This document shows, piece by piece, positions 22,955-32,415 of a stretch of 64,000 bases of DNA. The translations under genes and the position numbers were made by a program. Positions within the stretch are counted from its first letter, which is position 1. Every line of letters starts with the position of its first letter. The notes beneath the pieces are model-generated. The model was given only the letters and a program-made list of their open reading frames with translations. It did not search any database and was not told where the DNA came from. The stretch comes from Emiliania huxleyi CCMP1516 (Eukaryota > Haptophyta > Isochrysidales > Noelaerhabdaceae). Where the stretch lies: contig NW_005198537.1 in the NCBI RefSeq assembly GCF_000372725.1, positions 477,572-541,571 of the forward strand, in the 5' to 3' direction.

Positions 22955-23380
22955 GACGTTCTGGCTCAGCGAGGCTGCTGCGGAGCACTCGGGGCCGACG
23001 TTCTGGCCCAGCGAGGCCGCTGCGGGGCACCCGGCGGCTCGGTTCGCTCATCAGCGCAAACTCGGTCGAGCAGAAAGTAAGGTGTGTGTGTAAAGGCGGC
23101 GCGGCACGGTAAGGGTCGGCGGTAAGGCGGCAAGGCGGCGCGGCGGCAGCAGACGGCAGGCAGGACATCGGACGGCGGGACATACGGTACGGCGGGCGCG
23201 GCACTGTAGGAGCGGCGGTATGGCGGCACGGCGGTTACGGACGGCAGGGGGTACGGCAGGCTAAACGGCAAGGGCGGCGCGGCACGGAGGAAGGAGCGGC
23301 ACGGTAAGGAACGGGGGTACGGCAGGCTAAACGGCAAGGGCGGCGCGGCACGGAGGAAGGAGCGACACGGTAAGGAACGG
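22955..23380. repeat. short tandem duplications
   Basis: A 40-bp unit (GCCGACGTTCTGGC...) occurs twice in 22957-23035. A unit of about 64 bp containing GGTACGGCAGGCTAAACGGC occurs twice in 23252-23376. The whole stretch is purine-skewed and without codon structure. Confidence 0.75.
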
Positions 23381-23514
23381 TGGCGCGACGGCAGACCACA
23401 GCGGCGAAGGGACGGCGGAGCATTGGACGGCGGGGAAAGGGTCGGCGGTAAGGCGGCGCGGCGGCAGCAGACGGCAGGCAGGACGTCTCGGACGGCGAGA
23501 CAAACGGCACGGCG

Positions 23515-24440
23515 TCACGAGGAGGTAGAAAGTCGGGCGCGAGCGGGCGAGGCAGCGGCGAGGCGGCGGGTTGATCACGAGGAAGTAGAAGGTCGAGCGC
23601 GAATGTGCGAGCGAGCGGCAGGCGAGCGGCTAGGCGGCGGGGGGGCGAGGCGAGGGTGGCGGCGGTGGATCACGAGGAAGTAGAAGGTCGAGCGCGAACG
23701 TGCGAGCGAGCGGCGAGCGAGCGGCTAGGCGGCGGGAGGGCAAGGCGAGGGTGGCGGCGGTGGATCACGAGGAAGTAGGAGGTCGAGCGCGAGCGAGCGA
23801 GCGAGCGGCGAGATGGATCACGAGGAAGTAGAAAGTCGGGAGCGGGCGAGCGAACGGCGAGCGAGAGCGGCGAGGCGGCGGGAGGGTGAGGCGAGGGTGG
23901 TGGCGGTTCGGATCACGAGGAAGTAGAAAGTCGGGCGGGCGAGCAAGCGGCGAGCGAGCAGCAAGGCGGCGGGAGGGTGAGGCGAGGGTGGATCACGAGG
24001 AAGGAGAGATTCGGGCGATCACGAGGAAGTAGAAAGCCAGGCGCGAGCGGGCGAGCGAGCGAGCGAGCGAGCGGCGAGGCGGCGGGAGGGTGAGGCGAGG
24101 GTGGTGGCGGGAGGAGGGGGCGAGGGCGAGGGCGGGCGGGCGATAGGCGGGACGACAGGGCGGCGGCCAAGCTGGCGTGGTGGTCGGCGAGAGGCGGCGA
24201 GGGCGGGCAGGCGACAAGCGAGACGACAGGGCGGCAGGCAAGCTGGCGTGGCGGTCGGCGGGAGGCGGCGGGAGGTGAAAGGCAAGGGCGATGGCGGGCG
24301 GGCGAGAGGCGACAGAGACGACGGGTTGGCGGACGAGCTGGCGGCGGGTCGGCGGGCGGAGGCGGGAGGCGGGAGGCGAGGGCGAGGGCGGGCAGTAGAG
24401 CGCGAAGTTGAGACCGCTTGACCTTCGACGGGAAAGTTGC
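23515..24440. repeat. minisatellite, about 95-bp unit (ATCACGAGGAAGTAGAA)
   Basis: Eight copies of the marker ATCACGAGGAAGTAGAA (variants) at about 23516, 23574, 23668, 23763, 23816, 23911, 23991 and 24018, most commonly 94-95 bp apart, with (GAGC)n/(GGCG)n between. After 24060 the marker is lost but GGCGGGAGG-type repeats continue. Confidence 0.85.
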
Positions 24441-25330
24441 CCACCTGTGGCCAGACCAGTGTGAAGGTGCAGGCCCCTTGCGAGCGGGCGGGCAGGGCGG
24501 GCGGGCAGGGCGTGCGGCCGGGAGGGTAGCAGGGGCAGCATCAGCTGCAACAGCAGCAGCAGCAGCAGCACAGGTTAGGTCAGCCGCGCAGAGGGCAGCG
24601 AGGCTGAGGTCAAAGAGCGGCAGGATGTTGAGCCACCACCTCGTTGGGAGTCAGCGCTGCAGCAGGCGCCCGCCGTCTGTTGAGCATGTTGAAAGTCAGA
24701 GTTATCGGCGTCACATGATGCAGCCGTCAGCGGTCAGAGATCGCCAGGAGCCGCCACGCAGTGCCGGACCCGCGTTTGCGGTGCGACGCCGTCCGAGGCA
24801 GGCTCAACGCTCACAAGAGACTCGAGTGGTTTACCAGACTGACACTACAACGCCCAGAGCAATGCCAGACAAGTTTGCGCACAGTGTCGCAGTGCGGTTA
24901 GAGTTGTTTGGTATTGCTATACCAATCTCTCTGCTCTCTCTGCCGACTCTCGTCCCCCTCTCAGCCGTCTGCAGTGATCACCGGATACGACACGTGTCGG
25001 CGCCACCAGCGTCGCGCTCGGTCTCGCTTCGCCGTTCGCCCGAGAGGCAACGGCAAGCCGCAAACAAATATATCGCATACCACTCGAGGGCGTGTGGCAT
25101 TTGTGGCATGGGCGCGTATGCATCGTCCTCGTGGCTACTAAACGCTACACCAGCTTTTTCTGCTAGAGGCTAGTTCGTGTCTAGCTCTAGGCTCTGGCTG
25201 CCGAGAGTCTGCCAGACATGTGGGCCAGTCAGGCTACAGGCAGTCTCTCGAGCTAGGCACGTCGCGTCTGTACAGACAGTCTGAGTCTCCGCGCAGAGGC
25301 CAGAGCTAGCACAGCTGGAGCTGCCAGCTC
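24441..25330. other. intergenic
   Basis: A (CAG)n run at about 24550. No frame resembles a known protein. Confidence 0.45.
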
Positions 25331-26488
25331 TCACGACTCCTCCTTGACGGCACCGACTCCCGCCCCCTGCGGCCGCGACGCGACCCCCAGCTCGATGATG
25401 CTCGCCGCCATCTCGAGCGCCGCCTCCATCGGCGGCTGGAGCGGCCGTCCGAGTAGCTGCTCCGCCGCCGAGACGTCGTAGTAGCTCTCCTTCTTCCACA
25501 TCGGAAGCACGCCCGCCGCCTGCTTGTCGAAGAAGGAGTAGAGCCACATCGCCACCCAGGGGATGCGCGCCGTCTTGATCGGCCACCCCGGATGCGCCTC
25601 CTTGATCGCGACCGCCAGGTCCGTCATGAGCAGGTTGCCCGCGGCGACGATCAGCCGCTGCCCCGCCGTGGACGGGTCCAGCACCGCCTTGACGTGCGCC
25701 TCCGCGACGTCCTGCACGCCGCAGACGTTCATGCCGATGGCGGGCACGGCGGGCATCGAGCCCTCGAGAATGCGCTTCGCCATGGCGGTCGACGTTGGCG
25801 AGCGCGGCAGCAGCAGCGGCCCGTTGACAAAGGACGGGTGGATGGTGGTCATCTCGAGGCCGAGTCTGCCAGCAAGCGCCCACGCAGCCTGCGACGGCAG
25901 AGGTGGCGCGGTGGCGGCGGCGGAAGAGGCGGCTGGGCGACGTGTGTGGGCGGCGGAAGAGGCGGCAGGGCGGGGTGGGCGGCGGCGGCGGCGTCGGAGG
26001 CAGAGGCGGAGGCGGGCCTTTTCGGCTCGCGTCTTGCTGACGGCGTACGAAGACGGCATGGTCTCTGGCGACCAGTCCTCAGCCGTGAACGGCCGGCTCG
26101 CAGTTCCCTTGGCCTTGTCCTCCGAGCCGCCGATCGCGGCCACACTCGACGTGAGGACGACCCTCTTCACGCCTGCCGCGGCCGCCGCACGCAGCACCTT
26201 GGCGGTGCCCTCGAGAGCAGTCCTCATCTCGTCGTCAGTCACATCGCCACCTGGGAAGGGCGACGCAACGTGAGCGAGGTAGGTGCAGCCCGACATCGCC
26301 GCGACCAGCTCCGCCTCGCTGTCGTGGAGTAGATCGACCTTCACGACCTCGAGCCCCGTGAGCACCTTGTCGATGCCATGCGTTGTGCCGCGCACCGTGC
26401 CTCTGACCGCGAGGCCTGAGAGCAGCGCCACGCGAGCCACATGGCCTCCGATGAAGCCGGCGACGCCTGTCACAAGAAGCTTAGGCAT
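25331..26488 (-). CDS. NAD(P)-dependent reductase, dihydroflavonol/cinnamoyl-CoA reductase-like (extended SDR)
   Basis: ATG 26488 (MPKLLVTGVAGFIGGHVARV). The 129-nt stretch 25889-26017 keeps the frame open but interrupts the family alignment with Arg/Pro-rich sequence; it is a GC...AG intron, and removal gives AVSKTRAEKAAWALAGRLGL. Mature product about 342 aa, normal for the family. Landmarks: Rossmann TGVAGFIG, the SSVAAIG strand and the catalytic YAVSK (Tyr-x3-Lys). These enzymes reduce ketone or thioester carbonyls with NADPH; the substrate cannot be told from sequence. A diverged fragment lies at 16532-16644. Its start codon is 9 bp from a small inverted-repeat element (26497-26715) that probably supplies the 5' UTR or promoter. 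Confidence 0.87.
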   Translation of the reverse strand: MPKLLVTGVAGFIGGHVARVALLSGLAVRGTVRGTTHGIDKVLTGLEVVKVDLLHDSEAELVAAMSGCTYLAHVASPFPGGDVTDDEMRTALEGTAKVLRAAAAAGVKRVVLTSSVAAIGGSEDKAKGTASRPFTAEDWSPETMPSSYAVSKTRAEKARLRLCLRRRRRRPPRPAASSAAHTRRPAASSAAATAPPLPSQAAWALAGRLGLEMTTIHPSFVNGPLLLPRSPTSTAMAKRILEGSMPAVPAIGMNVCGVQDVAEAHVKAVLDPSTAGQRLIVAAGNLLMTDLAVAIKEAHPGWPIKTARIPWVAMWLYSFFDKQAAGVLPMWKKESYYDVSAAEQLLGRPLQPPMEAALEMAASIIELGVASRPQGAGVGAVKEES

Positions 26489-26496
26489 GGCCTGGG

Positions 26497-26715
26497 TTCC
26501 GGCTCCTACCCGGATATGGGGTCTCGCCAAAACGCCCTACCTACCTACCTATCCCCAGGCCGCGCAGCTAAGCGAAAAAAGATGAAAATAGGGGGTACCT
26601 ACCTATTGCAGGGCCCTTTTGGGCCAAACAAGACCAACCTACCTACCTATCCGTGGGAGGGGCGAGCGGCCAGTCCCAACAGACCCCCTATCCGGGCGGT
26701 AGGAGCCGGAACCCT
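26497..26715. mobile_element. MITE-like element at a gene 5' end
   Basis: The left arm 26497-26527 (GGGTTCCGGCTCCTACC...) is the near-perfect reverse complement of 26684-26715. The inside has CTACC repeats and a GGGCCCTTTTGGGCC palindrome. About 190 bp of it recurs at 35122-35335, also just 5' of a minus-strand gene. No target duplication recognised. Confidence 0.7.
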
Positions 26716-26983
26716 GTGTCGGCAGAAGGGAACTGTCAGCGCAAAAACATTTCACAGAGAACGAGACAAGGCGGTCACAACAGAAGCTTAAGTCGTCTAA
26801 GGGAAACGAAAATACAAAATTAGCCGTTCGCTATTCGAAAAACGACGTGGGGTAAGTGGACAGAGCTGTGTTCACTCTACCGCACAGGCATGGCATAAAT
26901 AATCTTCGCGGCATCGGACCGCGTGAGCGAGAAACGGCAACGCTTCCGCCATCCCTTGCTTGCCGCGCCCTCGCCGCGCGCCC

Positions 26984-28374
26984 TCACTTGGCCTTCTTGG
27001 TGCGCACCGGCTTCTGAGCCGACACGACCACTGACGGCATCGGAACCAGGTGGGAGCGGCGGCCACCCTGCCAGCGAGTCCCCTTTGCAGCGCCGCCAAT
27101 CGTCGCCGCAAACTCCTGCGGCACGTGCTCTCCCTGAGGACGCGAGGGGCGGAGCGGGACGGCGGTGAGCGTCGGGACGGGCGGGGGCGGCGGCCTGGGC
27201 CTTTGGCGTCGTCCGAGCTCGCCTCCTCTGCCCCCGGCAGGCCGGTCCGCCACGCGCCCGCCGTGGAGCGCGCCTCGCCCTGCACCCACGCGCCGCCAAA
27301 GCCTTTGCGCACGCGCGCGGCCACGGCGGCGCGGATCGCCTCGAGCTGGTCTGCGGACTGAAGCTCGAGCAGCGCGCGGGAGCGGGCGGTGGAGGTGGCA
27401 AACATCTCGACCAGCTCGTGCTCGTCGCGGAGCGAGACGGAGGAGGGGATGCGCTGCAGGCCGACCGACGCCTTGTCGAAGCCGGCGGCGGCGCACGCGG
27501 CCGTCGAGGCCTCGAGGGAGGCGAAGTGGAAGAAGGGGAGCGGCGCGCCGGCCGAGGTGTCGGGCAGGGCCGCCTCCTTGTCGCCGTGCTCGGCGAGGGC
27601 GTCGAGGAGGGCGGCGAAGGCGTCGTTGCCGCGCGAGGGCTCCTCCCAGACGGAGAAGGCGAGGCGGCCGCCCGGCTTGAGCACGCGGTGCGCCTCGGCC
27701 AGCGCACTCGCCGGGTCTGGGAGGTGGAGGAGGCCGAAGCCGATGACGACGGCGTCGAAGGACTCGTCCGGGAGGGGGAGCGCGGCGGCGTCGCCCTCGA
27801 GGAGCGTCACCACCCCGCTCGGGTGCGCCTCGGCCACCGCCCGGGCCTGCTCGAGCATCGCCGCGGAGAAGTCGACCGCCACCACCTCGGAGGCTCCTCG
27901 TGCCGCGGCGCCGTCGGCGACCACGCCGGTGCCGGTGGCGACGTCGAGGATGCGCATGCCGCCCTGCGGCGTGACGGGACACGTGATGGAGAGATTGGGC
28001 GGAGAGGCGGGGCGAGGGGCGAGGCGAGAGGAGGAGGCGGCGGCCCAGCGCACTTCGCGAGAGACCTCCATCGTCGCGGCGGCGCGGCGCGAGCCGAGGT
28101 CGGCGATGCTCTCGCGAGCGGCCATCGCGACACTCATGGCCTTGGTCGTTTCCACGCCCGCCGCGTCGAGGAGAGCGTTGGTCGTCTGGGCAGTGACCTT
28201 TGCGAACGAGTCGCGGTACGCGCCGGCGCCCGCCTCCCACATGCGGTGCTCGAGTGCCGAGAACGGGTCGACCGCATGGTCAGGCATGGTGGCGAGCTGG
28301 CGACACTGTGTTTGGTCGCGGGCACGGACGCGGGCCGCGCCGAGGAGGCGGGTGCTTCGGGCAGCGCGGAGCAT
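26984..28374 (-). CDS. SAM-dependent methyltransferase (UbiE/Methyltransf_11 type) with organelle-like leader
   Basis: From ATG 28374 (MLRAARSTRLLGAARVRARD), a basic, acid-free leader suggests mitochondrial or plastid import. The catalytic core is in 27963-27300: GGMRILDVATGTGVVADGAA (motif I), VAVDFSAAMLEQA, LLEGDAAALPLPDESFDAVV and ALAEAHRVLKPGGRLAFSVW. Two introns are needed. One ends at 27964 (acceptor CAG before GGMRILD); its donor is unresolved, perhaps GT at 28065. The second lies between about 27270 and 27135 and moves the frame so that the C-terminus reads SHLVPMPSVVVSAQKPV, as in relatives, with the stop at 26984. The family methylates quinones, sterols or small acceptors; the substrate is unknown. 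It is divergent from the FKBP gene. Confidence 0.8.
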
Positions 28375-28515
28375 GAATCGCTGTGCACGGCGAGAGCGGG
28401 GGGGTGGGGTTCTCGGCGGGCGCCCCAAACCGCCCGTGGGAAGGCAGTCCCCGTGGGAACGCCACCCCCATTAGAGGGAGCACGCCACCTGGCCCACCCC
28501 CGCTCCTAATTGCGC

Positions 28516-28570
28516 ACGGGAGCGGTGCACGGGAGCGGTGCGCAGTTTCATATGAACTGCACCGCTCCCA
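28516..28570. repeat. imperfect palindrome
   Basis: GGGAGCGGTGC, GCAGTTTCATATGAACTGC and ACCGCTCCC form a hairpin centred on CATATG. Neighbouring GGGAGCGGTGC copies are in tandem. Confidence 0.6.
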
Positions 28571-28839
28571 ACGGGAGTGGTGCAGGAGTGGTGCAGTCCG
28601 GCGCACCTCCGCCGCGCCGAGCGTGGAGCCCTCCACCGAGCCGCAGGCTCGCGCCGACGCGCCAGCGGCATCGTACGGGATGACGGCCGCCTCGCCATGT
28701 CGATCTCCGCGCACGCGGCGCGCTCGATCTCCGCGGTCGGCTGCCGCAAAAGCGACTGGCTCACGACATTTTTGCCGGTTGTCGGGTGGGAGAGTACATG
28801 TCGTCTGGTGTGTGGCGTGTCCTAGTTTTGATCGCGGCA

Positions 28840-29131
28840 ATAAAGCGGTCGAACGAATAAGCGACCCACTCTTCCCGTGACCTCCGCGCAGCGACGGCTC
28901 TTCTCGCACACAGGTCACAGCACGACACGCAGCAGAGTGGCGCAGACGGCAAGATTTTTTCGCCTGGCTTTGAGACTTGAGAGCCACGCGGTGCACCATG
29001 ACGGACGTTCGAAACCTGCGTGAGCAGCTCTTCTTGCCGCACGTCTCTTCCTGTGCGGTTTGCTGTGCCGCCGCAGTCTGACTCTGTGTCAAGCACGAGA
29101 CCACGGGAAGAGTGGGTCGCTTTATTGCCGA
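28840..29131. mobile_element. fold-back repeat upstream of the FKBP gene
   Basis: GGCAATAAAGCG then ACCCACTCTTCCCGTG at about 28841-28880 (with a 16-bp internal duplication) recurs inverted and uninterrupted at about 29103-29131; diverged pairing continues inward. It ends about 55 bp before the FKBP ATG. Confidence 0.6.
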
Positions 29132-29186
29132 CTAAGAAAACGCAGGCGCCCGGCCCCCTTCGACGGGCTCCACGACGACGCGGGTG

Positions 29187-30379
29187 ATGGGCAAGAAGCA
29201 GCCGGAGGCGGACCCTCCAGTGCGCGTCGAGACAACAACGGAGGGAGACGGCAAGACCTTCCCGAGCCACGGCGATGCGCTGACAGTGCACTACACCGGC
29301 CGGCTCGCCAAGTCGGACGAGGTCTTCGACAACTCACGCGAGCGCGCGCCCTTCTCCTTCACGCTAGGGGCAGGGACGGTGATTCGGGGCTGGGAGCTCG
29401 GCGTCGCCTCCATGAGCCTAGGCCAGCGCGCCACGCTGAGCATCAGCGCTGAGGCAGCCTACGGGCGCAAAGGGTGCGATCAGCGCGGCAACGCCTCTGG
29501 CACGGGCTTCATCCCGCCCAACGCCGCGCTGATCTTTGACGTGGAGCTCCTCGACATCAATGACCAGCGTGGCGTGGCGAGCGAGGGCAGGCGAGCGGCT
29601 CGTAGCACCTTGAGAGGCGTCCCCAGCTTCTTGGGGAGTTGCAGGCTGCCACCCTCGACACCACGTGCGATGCTTGACCCAGGTTGCTAGCCTACCGCGC
29701 GAAGCTCGACGTGTGGCTGCGCGAGAAGCTAGAGCGGTTTGATGCGGAGCCTTCGGTTGGCGCCAAGCAGGCGGCGAAGCACGGCGACCGCGCCGGCTAC
29801 GAGGCGCATCTCCGATCGCAGGTCGAGGCCAAGTGCGCAGCGGAGCGCGCGAAGCTCGGGCTGCCGCGCTCTGACGCCTCAGCCGTGAGGAAGGGAGAGG
29901 CGGAGGCAGGCGGCGGCGGTGCGGAGGGTGGTGGCACAGAGGCTCCCACGTCGCTCTCCTTCGACGCGCGGATCGCGTCCGTCAAGGTGGAGCCGAAGGA
30001 CGACGAAGACAGCGACGCGAACTTCCCGCGCAATCTGCACAACGCAGCGGAGCTGTTTGCGGCGGCGGGGATGCTGTCCCAGGCGGCGCAGCTGCATGAC
30101 TGCAGCACAAGGCTGCTCTCTCTGCTCAGCGCGGGGCCAACCGGCCGCCAGTCGCAGCGGATAGGCCGTGCGTGCATCTGCTGGAGCTGCGGCCACGTCG
30201 GGCTGCCCTCGAATGCCAGCAGCGTCGTTGAGTCGGGCGCGACCCCGCCCGGCGTCTGCGCAGCGTGCGGCGAGAACGCACAGACCAATTTCGTGCGCGT
30301 CGTCTCCGAGGACGGAGCGGTCGTGCCGTGGATCGAGGACGCGGAGACGGCGCCGCGCCCGGAAGGGCAAGGCGAGTGA
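29187..30379 (+). CDS. FKBP-type peptidyl-prolyl isomerase with C-terminal zinc-ribbon-like extension
   Basis: ATG 29187. Exon 1 is 29187-29566; exon 2 is 29683-30379. The intron is GC...AG, and joining gives LLDINDQLAYRAKLDVWL; about 358 aa. Residues about 20-125 form a full FKBP domain: VHYTGRLAKSDEVFDNSRER, PFSFTLGAGTVIRGWELGV, ISAEAAYG and GFIPPNAALIFDVELLDI. The Tyr, Asp, Trp and Phe that line the prolyl/FK506 pocket are present. FKBPs catalyse cis-trans prolyl isomerisation in folding. The second half is unusual: charged helices, then CWSCGHVGLP ... GVCAACGEN, a CxxC-x(n)-CxxC zinc-ribbon pattern near the C-terminus. No signal peptide, so cytosolic or nuclear. The exon-2 half has no homologue I know. 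Confidence 0.83.
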
Positions 30380-30658
30380 GCGCGAGCGAGCCTCACACCC
30401 CGTATCCGTGGTGTTTTGGGCATCTTTTTGTGTGTGTGGTGTGTACAAATTGCACAAGGACAAGAGTGCAGATAGAGCGAGTCACTGCGCGCGCGCATGA
30501 CCCCACATGTGTGCATGACGACTGTCACGCTGAGCCTGTGAGAGCCGACAGCCCCGAGAGACACACACCGTAATAGAGCCGTACCGACTGCCACAGTGAT
30601 ATACACTCTATCTTACCCCTATAACACGCACATACCGTATTTCACACAGAGTCTCTAC

Positions 30659-32079
30659 TCAATCCTCGTGCCTCTCCCACAGCACCCTCCGCAGCGCGCC
30701 CGCCGCGCGCGCCTGAAACATCTCCGCGTCGAGCGCCTGCAGCGTCGCGCGCGCGTCGGCGGGCAGCACCATGTTCTGCGTGAAGGCGACGCACGTGTCT
30801 AGCGCGAGTGTCGTGTGCCACCAGCCGCGCGGGACAAAGACGACGTCGCCCGGCCGCTGGTCAATCCAGAGCGGGGAGACGTCATGACGCGTCCCGGACG
30901 TGTCGCCCGGCGAGTCCTGCGGCGCGAGGCGCTGGCGGAACCACTCCGACGCCGCTGGCGCGTCGAGCGAGGCGCCGGCCGCAGCGGTGGAGGAGGCACC
31001 GATCGCCACGCCTGGAGGCAGCGCCGCCGACGGCGGGAGCAGGCACCACAGCTTGCGGCCATGCAGCAAGCCTGCAAGTGTACGAGGGGGAGGGGAGCGG
31101 GTGGGTGAGGGCGCGCATGCCGCCAGCAGACCCGAGCTTGTCGCCATACTCGCGACGTCTAGGAGCCGCTGCAGCAAGCTACGGCAGGTTGCCGCTCCAC
31201 GCACTCGTCTCGTGCGGGTCGGTGTTATAGGGGTAAGATAGAGCGTATGCCGTTCCACGCACTCGTCTCGTACGGGTCGGTGTGCCAGCGCGTGCCCGAG
31301 CGAGAAGGGCTCACCACGAGCCACTCCCGCTCGTTGAGCAAGTCCACACCGACCTCCAGCGGCGCGGCCTCCGTCCCGCCCCCGTCGCCGCCGCCGCAGC
31401 CCTCCCCCCTCGACTCCCTCTGCGCCGCCACAGCCTCCGCCGCCTCGGCGAGTAGATCCTGAGCGAAGGCGTCCGGGACGGCGACGTCGGCCAGCAGCTC
31501 GGAAGGAAGCTCGCGCTCGAACAGCACCAACGGCTCTCCATCTGCCCACCGGCCCTTCCCTGGCCCCTCCTCCGCTCCATTGGCCTCCTCCCCGCCGCGC
31601 TGGCCAGCCTCGAGCGGGCATCCCACAACTGCGCCGCACGCACCCGCGCCGCCGCCGACGCAGAGCGCCGGCGCCGCCCCCGCCTGCAGCCGTGCGTACG
31701 CCACAAAATCGAGGAGCGACATGCGCACGAGGGGTGCCGAGGCGGCGCCCTGGTCGGCGACGGCGAAACTGTGCGGCGCAAAAGCGGCGAGGAGGCCCTC
31801 GAGCGCCCAACGCTCGAGCGAGCGCACCTGGGAGGGGGGGGAGGAGTGTGTGTGCGTATCGAGGGGGGGGTGGCCGGCGCATCGGCGCATCTCCGCGCAA
31901 CCCCGCAGAACAGTGGGACGGGGAAGGGCTCAAAGAGGTGGACCGCACCGGAGGCGTGCCGCGCAGCAATCGAGGCTCGCGCAGCCACGCCGGGCTGGCA
32001 CGGCGGCGAGGCGCCTCGGGCGGCAACTGGCGCCGACCAGAGAGGAGGCGGGAGAGATCGATTGGGTCACTGGCTGTAG

Positions 32080-32113
<34 letters not shown>

Positions 32114-32270
32114 CCCTGAAGCCTCCTTCCCGCCCTGACCCCGACCAAGCTGCCGCCCCGGCTCCGCCGCCGCCGCCGCCGCAAGGTCCACCTCGTCCTC
32201 GACAGCAGCTCGGCCGCCTCGATGCAGCGTCCGCACAGCGCTCAACCGCCTAAGAAGCGGGTCGAGGGCG
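30659..32270 (-). CDS. JmjC-domain protein (JMJD6/F-box-JmjC type), N-terminus unresolved
   Basis: Firm exons are 31827-31251 and 31071-30659; the intron 31072-31250 (179 nt) is GC...AG. The core is intact: RWHTDPYETSAWN (His-x-Asp), GLLHGRKLWCLLPP (2-oxoglutarate Lys) and VFVPRGWWHTTLALD (distal His). JMJD6-type enzymes hydroxylate lysine or demethylate arginine and are usually nuclear. Upstream, an exon with poly-Gln (about 32085-32112) probably belongs to the gene, but the acceptor at 31828 can be joined to it in more than one frame, so start and N-terminus are open. The intron carries a second, slightly changed copy of the end of the preceding exon (CGACCCGCACGAGACGAG). Confidence 0.8.
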
Positions 32271-32415
32271 TGTCGTGGGCGTGTCGTGGGGCGTGGTAGC
32301 CTCGCCCGCGAACACAGCCCGCCACGACGTGTCGAAGCGCAGAGTCGGCTCGACGCTCCCCCCCAGCTGGCCCAGCCGCGCGAGGAGCGCCCTCCTACTC
32401 TCGGCTCACCTCGGC

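Noticed and set aside
22950-24440. CRISPR array
   Set aside because: Repeats are degenerate, spacers are themselves repetitive, and the DNA is eukaryotic; it is a minisatellite.
24418-25173. Plus-strand 251-codon open frame
   Set aside because: Starts in minisatellite, has a CAG run and no domain.
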